From NCBI GenBank assembly GCA_002071415.1, contig MWFC01000013.1:1-45659 (forward strand): 45,659 bases of DNA. The letters run 5' to 3'. Position 1 is the stretch's first letter; every line of letters begins with the position of its first letter. A program made the position numbers and the translations under genes. This document shows positions 1 to 9,043 of the stretch, piece after piece. Source of the DNA: Bacteroidetes bacterium ADurb.Bin012 (GTDB taxonomy: Bacteria > Bacteroidota > Bacteroidia > Bacteroidales > TTA-H9). Below the pieces are notes generated by a model that was not told the origin of the DNA, did no database searches, and saw only the letters and a list, made by a program, of their open reading frames with translations.

Positions 1-1813
1 GTTGGAAAGGAGTTTGGTTCAAATAGATAACGATAGCTATTCCCGTCATGAAGAAGAGCAAAGCCACCACAAAACCATCGCGTGGATGTTTCTTAATGTG
101 ATAGAATAAACCAATGAGGCCCAAAATAAGTGGCAGAAAATAAAAACGATTGTATGCTGGATTCTGTTTCCGGTATTCAGGATAATTTTCCTGATTGCCT
201 AATCTGGCTTGATCGATAAACTTAATACCACTTATCCAGTTGCCATCTTCAATCCCTCCATGACCCTCGATGTCGTTTTGCCGTCCTACAAAATTCCACA
301 TAAAATATCTGAAATACATGTGCCCCAACTGGTAATTGAAAAAGAACCTTAAGTTTTCACCAAAGGTGGGCTTTATAAGAGTTTCGGTTTTACCGCTTTT
401 GTTGGTTATTGTAATGGGAACTCCTTTAATCTTGCCCCAATTTTTATAGGCATTGATATGACTTTGTTTTTGATTGCTCCACATTCGCGGAAACAAGGTC
501 ATGAATCGTTTATCGTACACAGGCAGAGTACCTTTTCGAGGATCGGCAATCACATATTTTCCCGATTTCTCGTCTTTTTGATAAATAGGTGGTTGGTCTT
601 TAAAATCTACAACGGGTGTATTGTAGTACTGGCCATAAAATATAGGCCATGAGCCATATTGTTCTCTATTTAGATACGAAAGAAGGCCAATGGCATCGGT
701 TGGAGCATTTTCGTTGATAGGTGTATTGGCATTGGCACGTATAACCAGCATTAAGAATGAAGAATAACCTATAAGAATAAATGCTAACGATAAAATGACC
801 GCATTAATAACAGGCCGTGCTTTCTTCAATTTAAGAACTACATAGATACTAATTGCTGCAACAGCCAATGAGATCACAACGCCTAAAAATCCCTTTCCCG
901 ATCCGATTAAAATCAAAAAAAAGATAATGAGGGTAATTAGGAAGAAATTTTTATACTTGTCGCCTTTGATCGTATAAAGTAAGCCTGAAACTATCATTAA
1001 GGCAAGCACTAATGCAAAGAAAAGAGTTCCCGAGTTGAATGGCAATCCAAGTGAATTAACGAAGAACAATTCGGTTTTGCCGAAAAGGTTAACGATTTCG
1101 GGAATGATTCCATACATGATCAGTGCCAGTAAGGCTATAGAAATGACTCCTGTAAGCAGGAATCCTTTCCAGTTGGGCTTGTATTTCTTGTAATAATAGA
1201 TATAAGTTATAGCAGGAATAGCCAAGAGGTTCAGTAGATGTACTCCAATGGAAAGACCAATCATGAATGCTATAAAGATAAGCCAGCGAACGGCATGATC
1301 TTCGTCAGCCACATTTTCCCATTTTAAGATTGCCCAGAAGACAAGAGCCGTGAAGAAAGACGACATGGCATAAACTTCTCCTTCGACAGCCGAGAACCAG
1401 AATGAGTCGCTGAAAGTATAGGCCATAGCTCCAATGAATCCCGAGCCCATGATGGCAATTAATTTTGCTGTATTGATCTCCTGACCTTGCTTTAAAACCA
1501 CCTTTCGGGCAAGCATCGTAATGCTCCAAAAAAGGAACAGGATTGTCAGAGCACTGCTTAAAGCCGACATGGTGTTGATCATATAAGCTACTCGCGTAAC
1601 ATCATTGCCTGCTACAAGGGTAAATAAACGGCCTAATAATTGGAAAGTGGGTGCTCCTGGTGGATGCCCAACCTGTAATTTGTATGCTGTTGAAATGTAT
1701 TCTCCACAATCCCACCAGCTGGCTGTGGGTTCGAGAGTCAGCATGTAAACTGCAAAAGCAATGGCAAAGGTGATCCATCCAAGCAGGTTGTTGATTCGTT
1801 TGTAATTTTTCAT
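1..1813 (-). CDS. DUF2723 / GT117 family membrane glycosyltransferase-like protein (partial, C-terminus beyond window)
   Basis: An open frame of about 604 codons starts at ATG 1813 and runs off the left edge, so the C-terminus is missing. The N-terminus carries a first membrane segment (about residues 10-25), then TLEPTASWWDCGEY (acidic D35 and E38), then VGHPPGAPTF. This is the diagnostic start of DUF2723. Several hydrophobic helices follow up to roughly residue 330, then a more polar, probably periplasmic region rich in Tyr, Trp and Asn, then another helix near the edge. DUF2723 proteins are GT-C-type membrane proteins classed as GT117. The human relative TMEM260 is a protein O-mannosyltransferase, so a role in glycosylating exported proteins is an inference from family. 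It is transcribed away from tRNA-Gln, and no exact promoter box is visible upstream. Confidence 0.85.
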   Translation of the reverse strand, partial: MKNYKRINNLLGWITFAIAFAVYMLTLEPTASWWDCGEYISTAYKLQVGHPPGAPTFQLLGRLFTLVAGNDVTRVAYMINTMSALSSALTILFLFWSITMLARKVVLKQGQEINTAKLIAIMGSGFIGAMAYTFSDSFWFSAVEGEVYAMSSFFTALVFWAILKWENVADEDHAVRWLIFIAFMIGLSIGVHLLNLLAIPAITYIYYYKKYKPNWKGFLLTGVISIALLALIMYGIIPEIVNLFGKTELFFVNSLGLPFNSGTLFFALVLALMIVSGLLYTIKGDKYKNFFLITLIIFFLILIGSGKGFLGVVISLAVAAISIYVVLKLKKARPVINAVILSLAFILIGYSSFLMLVIRANANTPINENAPTDAIGLLSYLNREQYGSWPIFYGQYYNTPVVDFKDQPPIYQKDEKSGKYVIADPRKGTLPVYDKRFMTLFPRMWSNQKQSHINAYKNWGKIKGVPITITNKSGKTETLIKPTFGENLRFFFNYQLGHMYFRYFMWNFVGRQNDIEGHGGIEDGNWISGIKFIDQARLGNQENYPEYRKQNPAYNRFYFLPLILGLIGLFYHIKKHPRDGFVVALLFFMTGIAIVIYLNQTPFQ

Positions 1814-1963
1814 GTTTTTACTGATTAAATTCAAAGTATCAGTATTTTTTTCCGACTGATTGTCTATCGATTAAACCATTAAACGCTTTGAAATTTTAAT
1901 ATTATGAATCGAGTGCGAAAGTAATAAAAAATTTATGGCTTGTAAAATTATGTGGCATACAAC

Positions 1964-1990
1964 TTGAACAGAGGATTTTTTTTATCTTTG
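1964..1990 (+). promoter_or_regulatory. Bacteroidota promoter for tRNA-Gln
   Basis: TTG at 1964-1966, a 16-base spacer, then TATCTTTG at 1983-1990, matching the phylum's TTG / TAnnTTTG promoter. The tRNA begins 14 bases after the box, which suits a short 5' leader removed by RNase P. Confidence 0.75.
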
Positions 1991-2003
1991 CCGCCGAAAA
2001 TTT

Positions 2004-2074
2004 TGTCCGATGGTGTAATGGCAGCACAGGAGATTTTGGTTCTCTTAGTCTAGGTTCGAATCCTGGTCGGACAA
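2004..2074 (+). tRNA. tRNA-Gln (anticodon TTG)
   Basis: A complete cloverleaf can be drawn. The acceptor stem TGTCCGA (2004-2010) pairs with TCGGACA (2067-2073). The anticodon stem GGAGA/TCTCT encloses loop TTTTGGT with anticodon TTG at 2036-2038. The T arm is CTAGG-TTCGAAT-CCTGG (2050-2066). The discriminator is A2074. No CCA is encoded (next bases are CAA), so the tail must be added by the CCA enzyme encoded at 16144-17622. Confidence 0.95.
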
Positions 2075-2076
2075 CA

Positions 2077-2105
2077 AGCCCCGGTGAATGCGGGGCTCAT
2101 TTTTT
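2077..2105 (+). terminator. Rho-independent terminator of tRNA-Gln
   Basis: A perfect 7-bp stem AGCCCCG/CGGGGCT (2077-2083 and 2091-2097) with a 7-base loop is followed by CATTTTTT. It starts two bases after the tRNA end. Confidence 0.9.
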
Positions 2106-2233
2106 AATATGTCTATCCTAAGCTTTGAGAGAGGATTTTTGCTATTCTTATTAACTATTTGTTATTCATTATTTTATAGATTGATTTGCTATTTCATTCC
2201 TCTTTAATGATATCTCATTCGAATTTTGCTGAT

Positions 2234-2241
2234 TACTTTTG
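2234..2241 (+). promoter_or_regulatory. -7 box for the AmgK-like/MurU-like genes
   Basis: An exact TACTTTTG (TAnnTTTG) lies 22 bases before the TTG start of the kinase gene. I see no TTG at the usual -33 distance, so only the -7 element is supported. Confidence 0.5.
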
Positions 2242-2263
2242 TCATATAAATTGAATTTTTTCA

Positions 2264-3712
2264 TTGAATAAGATTGCATTACAGGCTGTTGTAGAGCTTT
2301 TCGAAAGATATAAGGGTGCGAAACCATCTTCCGTACATCATTTGCCTCCTTCGGCTTCCGAACGTAAATATTTTCGATTGAACGTTGAGAATGACTCCAT
2401 TCTTGGAGCTTGGAATCCATGTATTCAGGAAAATGAGGCTTTTTTTTCTTTTACCTATCAGTTCCTCAATAAAGACCTCCCTGTTCCTCCTATCTATGCT
2501 ATCTCTGATGACCGCAAAGCCTACCTCTTGAGGGATTTGGGTAATGTTACTCTTTTCAGTCATTTGCAGGAACTACGAAAATCCATGAGCTGGAATGAAC
2601 AACTTACCGAAATTTACCGGCAAACCTTAGATGCTCTCATTCGATTTCAGCTTGCAGGTAAAGGTTTCGATTTTTCGAAAGCCTATCCACGTGGCTGCTT
2701 CGATGAGCAAAGTATCTTATGGGATTTGCAGTATTTCAAATATTATTTTTTGAAACTTGCTGGAATTTTTTTCGACGAGCAGGCACTCGAAACAGATTTT
2801 AGATCTTTTGCTGAGTTTTTGACTCAGGCTCCTTCGGGATATTTCATGTACCGCGATTTCCAGTCGCGAAACGTCATGCTTCATGATGATACATTATATT
2901 TTATAGATTATCAAGGTGGAAGGGAAGGTCCTTGCTCATATGATCTGGCTTCACTTCTTTATGATGCCAAAGCCGATATACCCCATCCTATCCGTGAAAT
3001 TCTACTTCGTTATTACATAGAGCAGATGAAACAAGCTGATTCTCTTGATCCTGAAGAATTTCTTAGCTACTGGCCTGGCTTTGTGTATATCAGAATCCTT
3101 CAGGCATTGGGGACTTATGGTTATCGGGGATTTTTCCAGCAAAAAACTCATTTCCTCCTCAGCATACCTTATGCCTTGAACAATCTGTCCTATGTCCTCG
3201 AAAACTATGGCTTTGCCAAGCAAATGCCAGAACTGGAAAGAGTGGTAAGAGTAATTGCTAATGATCAAACATTCAGATCTTTTGGCAAACAAACTCAACG
3301 ATTGCTGGTACAAATCGTAAGTTTTTCGTACAGAAAAGGTATTCCACTCGACTCCTCAGGCAATGGTGGTGGTTTTGTTTTCGATTGCAGAGCCTTGCCT
3401 AATCCGGGTATATATCAGCAATTTTCGAAATTTACAGGAAATCATACCGAAGTGATCGAATTTTTCGATAAGTTTCCTGAGATAAAAGAGTTTATTCAGA
3501 ATTGTACTGCACTGATTCAGCAAAGCATTCATTCCTATCTCGAAAAGGGTTATACCCAGCTGTTGGTTTGTTTTGGATGTACAGGCGGTCAGCATCGTTC
3601 GGTTTATTGTGCCAATGCATTGGCCGAAAAAATTTCGGCTTCTAATGATTACGATGTTGTACTCACCCATCGTGAACTTTCTTTTGATAAGGCAATTTTT
3701 ATGGATGAGTAA
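2264..3712 (+). CDS. AmgK-like amino-sugar kinase fused to RapZ C-terminal domain
   Basis: The 482-residue protein has two parts. Residues about 1-330 form an aminoglycoside-phosphotransferase-fold kinase resembling AmgK, which phosphorylates the anomeric carbon of MurNAc or GlcNAc. The catalytic loop reads MYRDFQSRN (about 195-203) and the metal-binding motif FIDYQGG follows (about 216-222). Residues about 360-482 match the C-terminal domain of the RNase adapter RapZ, with FDCRALPNP, TGNHTEV and GCTGGQHRSVY. RapZ's N-terminal P-loop kinase half is absent. The frame is closed by a stop at 2252, so the only usable start near the homologous N-terminus is TTG 2264. A MurU-like gene follows after 71 bases, which supports a cell-wall recycling role giving UDP-MurNAc while bypassing de novo synthesis. 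RapZ-C binds glucosamine-6-phosphate in Escherichia coli; a sensing role here is inference. Confidence 0.85.
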   Translation: MNKIALQAVVELFERYKGAKPSSVHHLPPSASERKYFRLNVENDSILGAWNPCIQENEAFFSFTYQFLNKDLPVPPIYAISDDRKAYLLRDLGNVTLFSHLQELRKSMSWNEQLTEIYRQTLDALIRFQLAGKGFDFSKAYPRGCFDEQSILWDLQYFKYYFLKLAGIFFDEQALETDFRSFAEFLTQAPSGYFMYRDFQSRNVMLHDDTLYFIDYQGGREGPCSYDLASLLYDAKADIPHPIREILLRYYIEQMKQADSLDPEEFLSYWPGFVYIRILQALGTYGYRGFFQQKTHFLLSIPYALNNLSYVLENYGFAKQMPELERVVRVIANDQTFRSFGKQTQRLLVQIVSFSYRKGIPLDSSGNGGGFVFDCRALPNPGIYQQFSKFTGNHTEVIEFFDKFPEIKEFIQNCTALIQQSIHSYLEKGYTQLLVCFGCTGGQHRSVYCANALAEKISASNDYDVVLTHRELSFDKAIFMDE

Positions 3713-3783
3713 ATTTGTTCTATTAATGAAATGAGTGAATAAAAAACCAAATATTTTAAAATTTTCTAATCGAGTTCAATATA

Positions 3784-4497
3784 ATGAATGCCTTGATTCT
3801 TGCAGCCGGAAGAGGAACACGCCTTTATCCTTTAACACTTCGTCGTCCCAAGGCTTTGATAGAAGTGGGCGGAATAAGTCTGCTCGAAAGGGCTATCCTA
3901 AAATTATCGAATGAAGGTTTTCAAAGAATTATTATCAATGTTCATCACTTTGGCGATCAAATAATTGCATATTTGCAGGCTCATGCATGGCCGAATGTTG
4001 AGATTATCATCAGCGATGAAAGAGAAGAATTACTCGACACAGGCGGGGCGATCAAGCATGCCGGTAAGTTTCTCGAAGGCGCTCCCTTTTTGGTTTATAA
4101 TGTAGATGTTGTTACCGACCTGAAGTTAATGGACCTTTGTAGATTCCATAATAATAACAACCCTCTGGCAACTCTTGCTATAAGCCAGCGTCCAACGGCA
4201 AGGCAGTTGTATTTTGACGAGCGAATGTTACTGAAGGGCAGAGCAATTATGAAACCTGCAGACGAAGCTCTGACTCACGCAGTTGATGTTTTTCGAACAT
4301 TTGCCTTTAGTGGAATCCACGTTGTAAGTGAAAAGATATTCGACCTGATGCCATCACAAGATGTTTTCTCTATAATGGATTTTTACCTTGAATTCTGCAA
4401 AAGTTATCCCATCATGGGTTACGATCATACTGGAATTTTCTGGATGGATTTAGGCACCATCGAAAATTTACAGCTTTTTGAGAATCTTTCTGCTTAG
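3784..4497 (+). CDS. MurU-like sugar-1-phosphate nucleotidyltransferase
   Basis: This 237-residue protein has the nucleotidyltransferase signature LILAAGRGTRLYPLT with the lysine of RPKAL near residue 24. It also has DTGGAIKHA (about 80-88), a YNVDVVTD metal site (about 101-108), FSGIHVV and a C-terminal WMDLGTIENL. Length and motif order match MurU (about 220-240 residues), which makes UDP-MurNAc from MurNAc-1-phosphate and UTP, rather than the longer glucose- or mannose-1-phosphate enzymes. It directly follows the AmgK-like kinase on the same strand with no promoter box between, so the two are probably co-transcribed. The assignment to MurNAc rather than another sugar rests on that pairing. 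Confidence 0.82.
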   Translation: MNALILAAGRGTRLYPLTLRRPKALIEVGGISLLERAILKLSNEGFQRIIINVHHFGDQIIAYLQAHAWPNVEIIISDEREELLDTGGAIKHAGKFLEGAPFLVYNVDVVTDLKLMDLCRFHNNNNPLATLAISQRPTARQLYFDERMLLKGRAIMKPADEALTHAVDVFRTFAFSGIHVVSEKIFDLMPSQDVFSIMDFYLEFCKSYPIMGYDHTGIFWMDLGTIENLQLFENLSA

Positions 4498-4559
4498 CAA
4501 AATATTTTCATCGATTTTTTTATGGCTTTAGATTATTTTCGCAACTTAATACGAATATA

Positions 4560-7394
4560 ATGGCAGCATTCTTATCTCTTCTCGCAGATTATATTTACGA
4601 GCAATATGGGAACGATTTCAGGAATCTTTGTGTAATATTTCCCAATCGGCGGGCGGGATTATTCTTTCGCAGAGAACTTGGTTCAAAAATAGATAGACCT
4701 GTTTTGTCTCCTCAAATTTTTTCTTTCGAAGATTTCATCTTCGAGGTTACTCCTTTTATTCAGGCTGAACCTTTCGAGAAGTTAATCACCCTGTATAAGG
4801 CTGCAACAAATAATCCGGTGCTTCAATCAAGAGATTTCGACGGTTTTCTCGACTGGGGTCAGAATGTTTTGAGAGATTTTGATGAAGTGGATGCCTATTT
4901 GATTGATCCAGCCAGATTATTCCCCTATCTGCGGAATGTAAAGCAATTGGCAACATGGAATTTGGGAGAAACTCCTCCTACAGAATTTCAAAATAACTAT
5001 CTGCGTTTCTATGATTCCATGTTTAGTCTCTATATGGAATATCATCGCCTGTCGATGAAGGCGAAAAAGGTTTCAACAGCTATGGCTGCTCGATGGTTAG
5101 CCGAGAATTCAAATTTTGCCGAACTTTTTAAGAAATGGGATCATATTGTGTTTGCTGGATTTTATGCAAATACACCGGCAGAAGAAAAAATTATTTCTGC
5201 TTTAAAGGATTCAGGTAAAGCCGAAATTTTTTACGACGCCGACTTGTATTACATTAAAAATAAACTTCAAGAAGCTGGCCTTTTCCTTAGAGATAAAATC
5301 GATCCAGAAAAGGATAAATGGATTCTCAATAGATTACGAGATGAAAACAGGGAAATAAAAATTATTGGCGTTGCAGGCAATGTGAGTCAGACGACGGCAT
5401 TACAAAAAGAATTGGAAGAAAAACTCAAGAATGAGGGAACTGCTTGGCTCGATCATGCCGCTATTGTATTGGCCAATGAAGATTTGTTGATTCCTGTGCT
5501 CGATGCTTTACCTCTTGAAATCGAGGAGGTGAACGTTACAATGGGTTTACCACTTATAGCCACGCCTGTAAAACAACTTGTCGAGAATTTTTTAAACATC
5601 TTCATCCAGAAGAAAGATGATGCCTTGCCAGCCAGGCTATTTTATCGCCTTATACATCATCCATACATTTGGGCTGAAATGATCGATCATTTTCATGAAG
5701 TAAATGCTTTAAGAAAAAAAATCATGGCTGGCCAAGCCTATTTATCACATCAGCAACTGAATGATGTGTTCAAGGATAATGATACTGCAAATCAGCTCGT
5801 TTCCTTATTTTTTGAGGTGAATAATTCAATCGATATAGGAAATTCGCTCTTAGCCTTGATTGACCTCGTTAAGGATAAATTTGAGAAGGGCCTTCCTCAA
5901 CAATATCTCTATGTTTTCAGCCATATTTTATATGGAACATTGAACAAATTAAAAGAATCGGACATCGATACCAACCCCCAATCTTTTTTGAAGCTAATGA
6001 AAAGGATTTTGGCTTCCACCAAAGTTCCTTTTTACGGTGAACCATTGAAGGGATTACAGATTATGGGCATGCTCGAAACCCGTGCACTCGATTTCGATAC
6101 GGTTTTTTTGTTGTCGGCCAACGATGACATCCTGCCTGGTAGCAACCGCGGTAATTCCTTCATTCCTTTCGATGTAAGAATAGAAAAAGAATTCAATCTG
6201 CCTGTCGATGCTCATCAATCGGCTATTTCGGCCTATCATTTTTACCGTTTGCTTCAGGGCTGCAAGCAAGCCTTTATGTTTTACAACAGCGAACCCGGGG
6301 GTTTGGGCGGAGGTGAAAAAAGTCGCTTTATCCTTCAAATCGAAAACGAATTCCCTTTAAATGTGAAAAATACGAAAATCTCAACCACCACGGTGAGCTT
6401 TCGCTACCCCAGCATTCCTCACGAGGAAATAGTTTTTACTAAAACTCCCGAAGTCATGAAAAAATTGACGTATAAAGCTCAAGATGGGCTTTCGCCTTCG
6501 GCTTTGTGGACTTTTAACGTTTGTGGTGTAAAATTTTATTTCGACTATATGGTGGGTTTGATCGATTATCAGATTACCGAAGGAGAAATTGATGAAGCTG
6601 TTTTTGGGACGGTGGTTCATAAAGTTTTACAGGAATTTTATCCTCATGAGTATCCATTTCGTGTAACTGAAGAATTTATAAATAATAAACTTACTCAATT
6701 AGATGATTTAATCAGGAAGAGTTTCCAGAGTGAGCTCGAAGGCATAGATATCGACTATGGACGTAATAAGTTGCTTTTTGGCGTGGCTCAACAAATTCTT
6801 ACAAGATTTTTTCAGAATGAAATCGAGTTTTTAAAGGATTATCCCGATTTGCAAATTTTGAATCTTGAAAAGGTAATCACTTATACCATGCCTTTTCCAT
6901 TATCAGTTGATATGGATGGTAGTGACATCTCTTTAGATTCGGTAGTCATTCATGGCCGAATCGATCGCATCGATCAAGTAGGCGAGCAAATTCGCATCAT
7001 AGACTACAAAACAGGCAAAGGCTTAGATAAGAAATTGTCTTTAGATATTTCAAAAAATCTTTCCAATAAATTAGATACAGACAAAGCCTTTCAATTGCTT
7101 ACTTATTTATGGATGTATAAGATGAATAATCCGAAATTGAATGATGTGAAGGCTGGCATAATGTTTCTTAGAAGATCTGATATTGGTTTTACTGAGGCCA
7201 TAATAAAAAATCCTTCCCATTCAAATGATAATCCTGTTCAATTTAATTCCTCTATACAATCTATACAATACATTGAGCAACAAATAAAAATGTTGCTTAG
7301 AAATCTTTTCGACCTTAATCAATCCTTTGTCCAGACTTCAAACAAGAATGCCTGTCGTTATTGTAAATACAAGTTTATTTGTGCCCGCGGGTGA
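4560..7394 (+). CDS. AddB-like PD-(D/E)XK nuclease / inactivated helicase
   Basis: The 944-residue protein resembles the AddB half of AddAB-type recombination nucleases. The N-terminal half is a degenerate helicase-like region (NLCVIFPNRRAGLFFRREL at the start). The C-terminal nuclease has H687 (GTVVHKVLQEF), D802 in GRIDRID, and D815 and K817 in DYKTG. A probable iron-sulphur staple is formed by the Cys in SALWTFNVCG (about 654) together with C932, C935 and C941 (CRYCKYKFIC) at the extreme C-terminus. With a helicase partner AddA, which is not in this window, it would process double-strand breaks for RecA loading. It ends 3 bases before the convergent stop of the next gene, leaving no room for a terminator. 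Confidence 0.87.
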   Translation: MAAFLSLLADYIYEQYGNDFRNLCVIFPNRRAGLFFRRELGSKIDRPVLSPQIFSFEDFIFEVTPFIQAEPFEKLITLYKAATNNPVLQSRDFDGFLDWGQNVLRDFDEVDAYLIDPARLFPYLRNVKQLATWNLGETPPTEFQNNYLRFYDSMFSLYMEYHRLSMKAKKVSTAMAARWLAENSNFAELFKKWDHIVFAGFYANTPAEEKIISALKDSGKAEIFYDADLYYIKNKLQEAGLFLRDKIDPEKDKWILNRLRDENREIKIIGVAGNVSQTTALQKELEEKLKNEGTAWLDHAAIVLANEDLLIPVLDALPLEIEEVNVTMGLPLIATPVKQLVENFLNIFIQKKDDALPARLFYRLIHHPYIWAEMIDHFHEVNALRKKIMAGQAYLSHQQLNDVFKDNDTANQLVSLFFEVNNSIDIGNSLLALIDLVKDKFEKGLPQQYLYVFSHILYGTLNKLKESDIDTNPQSFLKLMKRILASTKVPFYGEPLKGLQIMGMLETRALDFDTVFLLSANDDILPGSNRGNSFIPFDVRIEKEFNLPVDAHQSAISAYHFYRLLQGCKQAFMFYNSEPGGLGGGEKSRFILQIENEFPLNVKNTKISTTTVSFRYPSIPHEEIVFTKTPEVMKKLTYKAQDGLSPSALWTFNVCGVKFYFDYMVGLIDYQITEGEIDEAVFGTVVHKVLQEFYPHEYPFRVTEEFINNKLTQLDDLIRKSFQSELEGIDIDYGRNKLLFGVAQQILTRFFQNEIEFLKDYPDLQILNLEKVITYTMPFPLSVDMDGSDISLDSVVIHGRIDRIDQVGEQIRIIDYKTGKGLDKKLSLDISKNLSNKLDTDKAFQLLTYLWMYKMNNPKLNDVKAGIMFLRRSDIGFTEAIIKNPSHSNDNPVQFNSSIQSIQYIEQQIKMLLRNLFDLNQSFVQTSNKNACRYCKYKFICARG

Positions 7395-7397
7395 AGA

Positions 7398-8903
7398 TTA
7401 AAACTCTTTTTCGCTGAAAACGATAGCTTCATAAATATAGATTTCGGCGTCTTTCCAACCGTCCCAACCCAAGCCAGCTTTATCGCGGCTACAATGGCCA
7501 AGAAATTCTTCGAGTGTCCAGCCTGTTTCGGTTGCTACTTGAGGCAAGAATGTACCCGATCTCCAGCCTTTTTTGATGTAGATGCCATGTTTTCCTAATT
7601 GAATTTCGTTGATGGATGAGATTTTGCGCATGGGTGTAAGCACCGAAATTTCTATTTCAATTTCTCTGAGTTCCTCTTCGCTTAAGGGATAAAATCGCGT
7701 ATCGTTGAAAGCCGATGCAAGAGCCATTTCGGCTACAGTTTCCCACAGTGGTTTGTCTTCTCCAAAATGGCCTATACAGCCTCTTAGTTCTCCGTGTTTA
7801 TGAAGTGTAACAAAAGCTCCGCAGGGTTTCAGCAGATTCGGGGTAAGAAGTGCATCGGGTTTTGGCAGTCGCGTTTTCGTCTTGAAATATTGTTCTATGC
7901 TTTGACGTGCAATCTTCAATAGATTCTTTTTATCGGTATCGGTAAGCGAAAAATCGTTCGAACTAAGTTTTTGGGTTATGGTCATGGCGTGATAGCCTAC
8001 CACGTGGTCTTGGTCGCCATAGGGACTGTGACCTGAATTTTGATAGTCGATGTCTTTGATTTCGATTCCGGGTAATTCGAAAGTAATGTAAAGCAGTGTG
8101 AAAACTGCAGAAGAGCCACAGAGGCTTGTCGAAAGCCCGGAGATATGTTTTTTACGATTCGAAATCAAGGTATCGAGAAGGTTTTGGGGAGAATTGGTAC
8201 AAATAGCTTGTGCAGTGACCCTGTCCACATTCACCGCATCTTCGAATGAAGGATAATGTGAAAAATCGGTCGAAATTACAAAAAGATTGTTTGGGTTGAA
8301 CCATGGTTTTAATGCTGACGCAATTTTCTTGAGGGTTTCGGGTGAATCCGTACCAATGATGATTGGAACGATTTTGAATGGATTCTTAAGATGTTTTTGC
8401 AGGAAAGGAATCTGAACCTCGATGTCGTGTTCATAGGCATCGGCATCTTGGCGATAAGAAAAGAAAGAATATTTTTTTATGAGTTCGCTGGCCAATTGAG
8501 TGTTTACTGTAGCTTTGCCTAAGGGGGTAATATAATCGCCCCTGTCGTAAACGCTTGCTCCATCCCAGGCTGCGCGGTGGCTTGGCCCAATGATAAAAAT
8601 ATTTTCGTATTTCATGTCGGCTGGGATCTGATTGAACCCCGATGCAGCTACTTTTCCCGAGAAAATATAGCCTGCATGAGGCACTATGATGGCTCTGAGA
8701 TTGAGAGTTGGGCCCGGTTTTGCCTGTACAAACAAGTTTTCGAGACTTTTTTGCAGTGAAGCACTATCGGCCGGATAAAACTGACCCGCCACAGCAGGTT
8801 TACGATCGATGCTTTGCATATTTCCTCCCTTATTTTGTGAATGACAACCCACGGTAGTCATCCAAAACACTGTAAATATCAATAGAAAATTAGTAAGTTT
8901 CAT
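7398..8903 (-). CDS. Predicted lipoprotein fusing MEMO and AMMECR1 domains
   Basis: This 501-residue protein begins with a hydrophobic export signal ending in TTVGC (C20), a likely lipidation site although the -3 residue is not the usual Leu. Residues about 34-312 are a MEMO domain (AmmeMemoRadiSam protein B type), with H76 (VPHAGY), H109 (GPSHRAAWDG) and C262 (LCGSSAVF). These correspond to the three metal ligands of human MEMO1. Residues about 320-500 are an AMMECR1 domain (protein A type) with the LRGCIG motif at 373-378 and FNDTRFYPL. The function of bacterial versions is not established, and the radical SAM partner that gives the system its name is not in the window. The fusion plus export signal is the odd feature. 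Confidence 0.9.
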   Translation of the reverse strand: MKLTNFLLIFTVFWMTTVGCHSQNKGGNMQSIDRKPAVAGQFYPADSASLQKSLENLFVQAKPGPTLNLRAIIVPHAGYIFSGKVAASGFNQIPADMKYENIFIIGPSHRAAWDGASVYDRGDYITPLGKATVNTQLASELIKKYSFFSYRQDADAYEHDIEVQIPFLQKHLKNPFKIVPIIIGTDSPETLKKIASALKPWFNPNNLFVISTDFSHYPSFEDAVNVDRVTAQAICTNSPQNLLDTLISNRKKHISGLSTSLCGSSAVFTLLYITFELPGIEIKDIDYQNSGHSPYGDQDHVVGYHAMTITQKLSSNDFSLTDTDKKNLLKIARQSIEQYFKTKTRLPKPDALLTPNLLKPCGAFVTLHKHGELRGCIGHFGEDKPLWETVAEMALASAFNDTRFYPLSEEELREIEIEISVLTPMRKISSINEIQLGKHGIYIKKGWRSGTFLPQVATETGWTLEEFLGHCSRDKAGLGWDGWKDAEIYIYEAIVFSEKEF

Positions 8904-8991
8904 GTTTTGGAGTCTATTTAAAATAGGAATGCTAATTTAGTATAAAAAACTGTAAATTTTCCGAGCAATGAAAATTTTTATACAAAACAGA

Positions 8992-9018
8992 AAAACCGTA
9001 CTGAAAGAGTACGGTTTT
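8992..9018 (-). terminator. Terminator hairpin downstream of serC
   Basis: A perfect 10-bp inverted repeat AAAACCGTAC / GTACGGTTTT has a 7-base loop. On the minus strand it follows the serC stop by 26 bases and ends in a T-run, so it serves serC; it could also act in the other direction. Confidence 0.8.
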
Positions 9019-9043
9019 CTAATTATTCTTTTCGAGAGGGCAT

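Noticed and set aside
2169..2563. Minus-strand frames overlapping the AmgK-like gene
   Set aside because: They are shadows of a gene with clear kinase and RapZ-C motifs in the plus frame.
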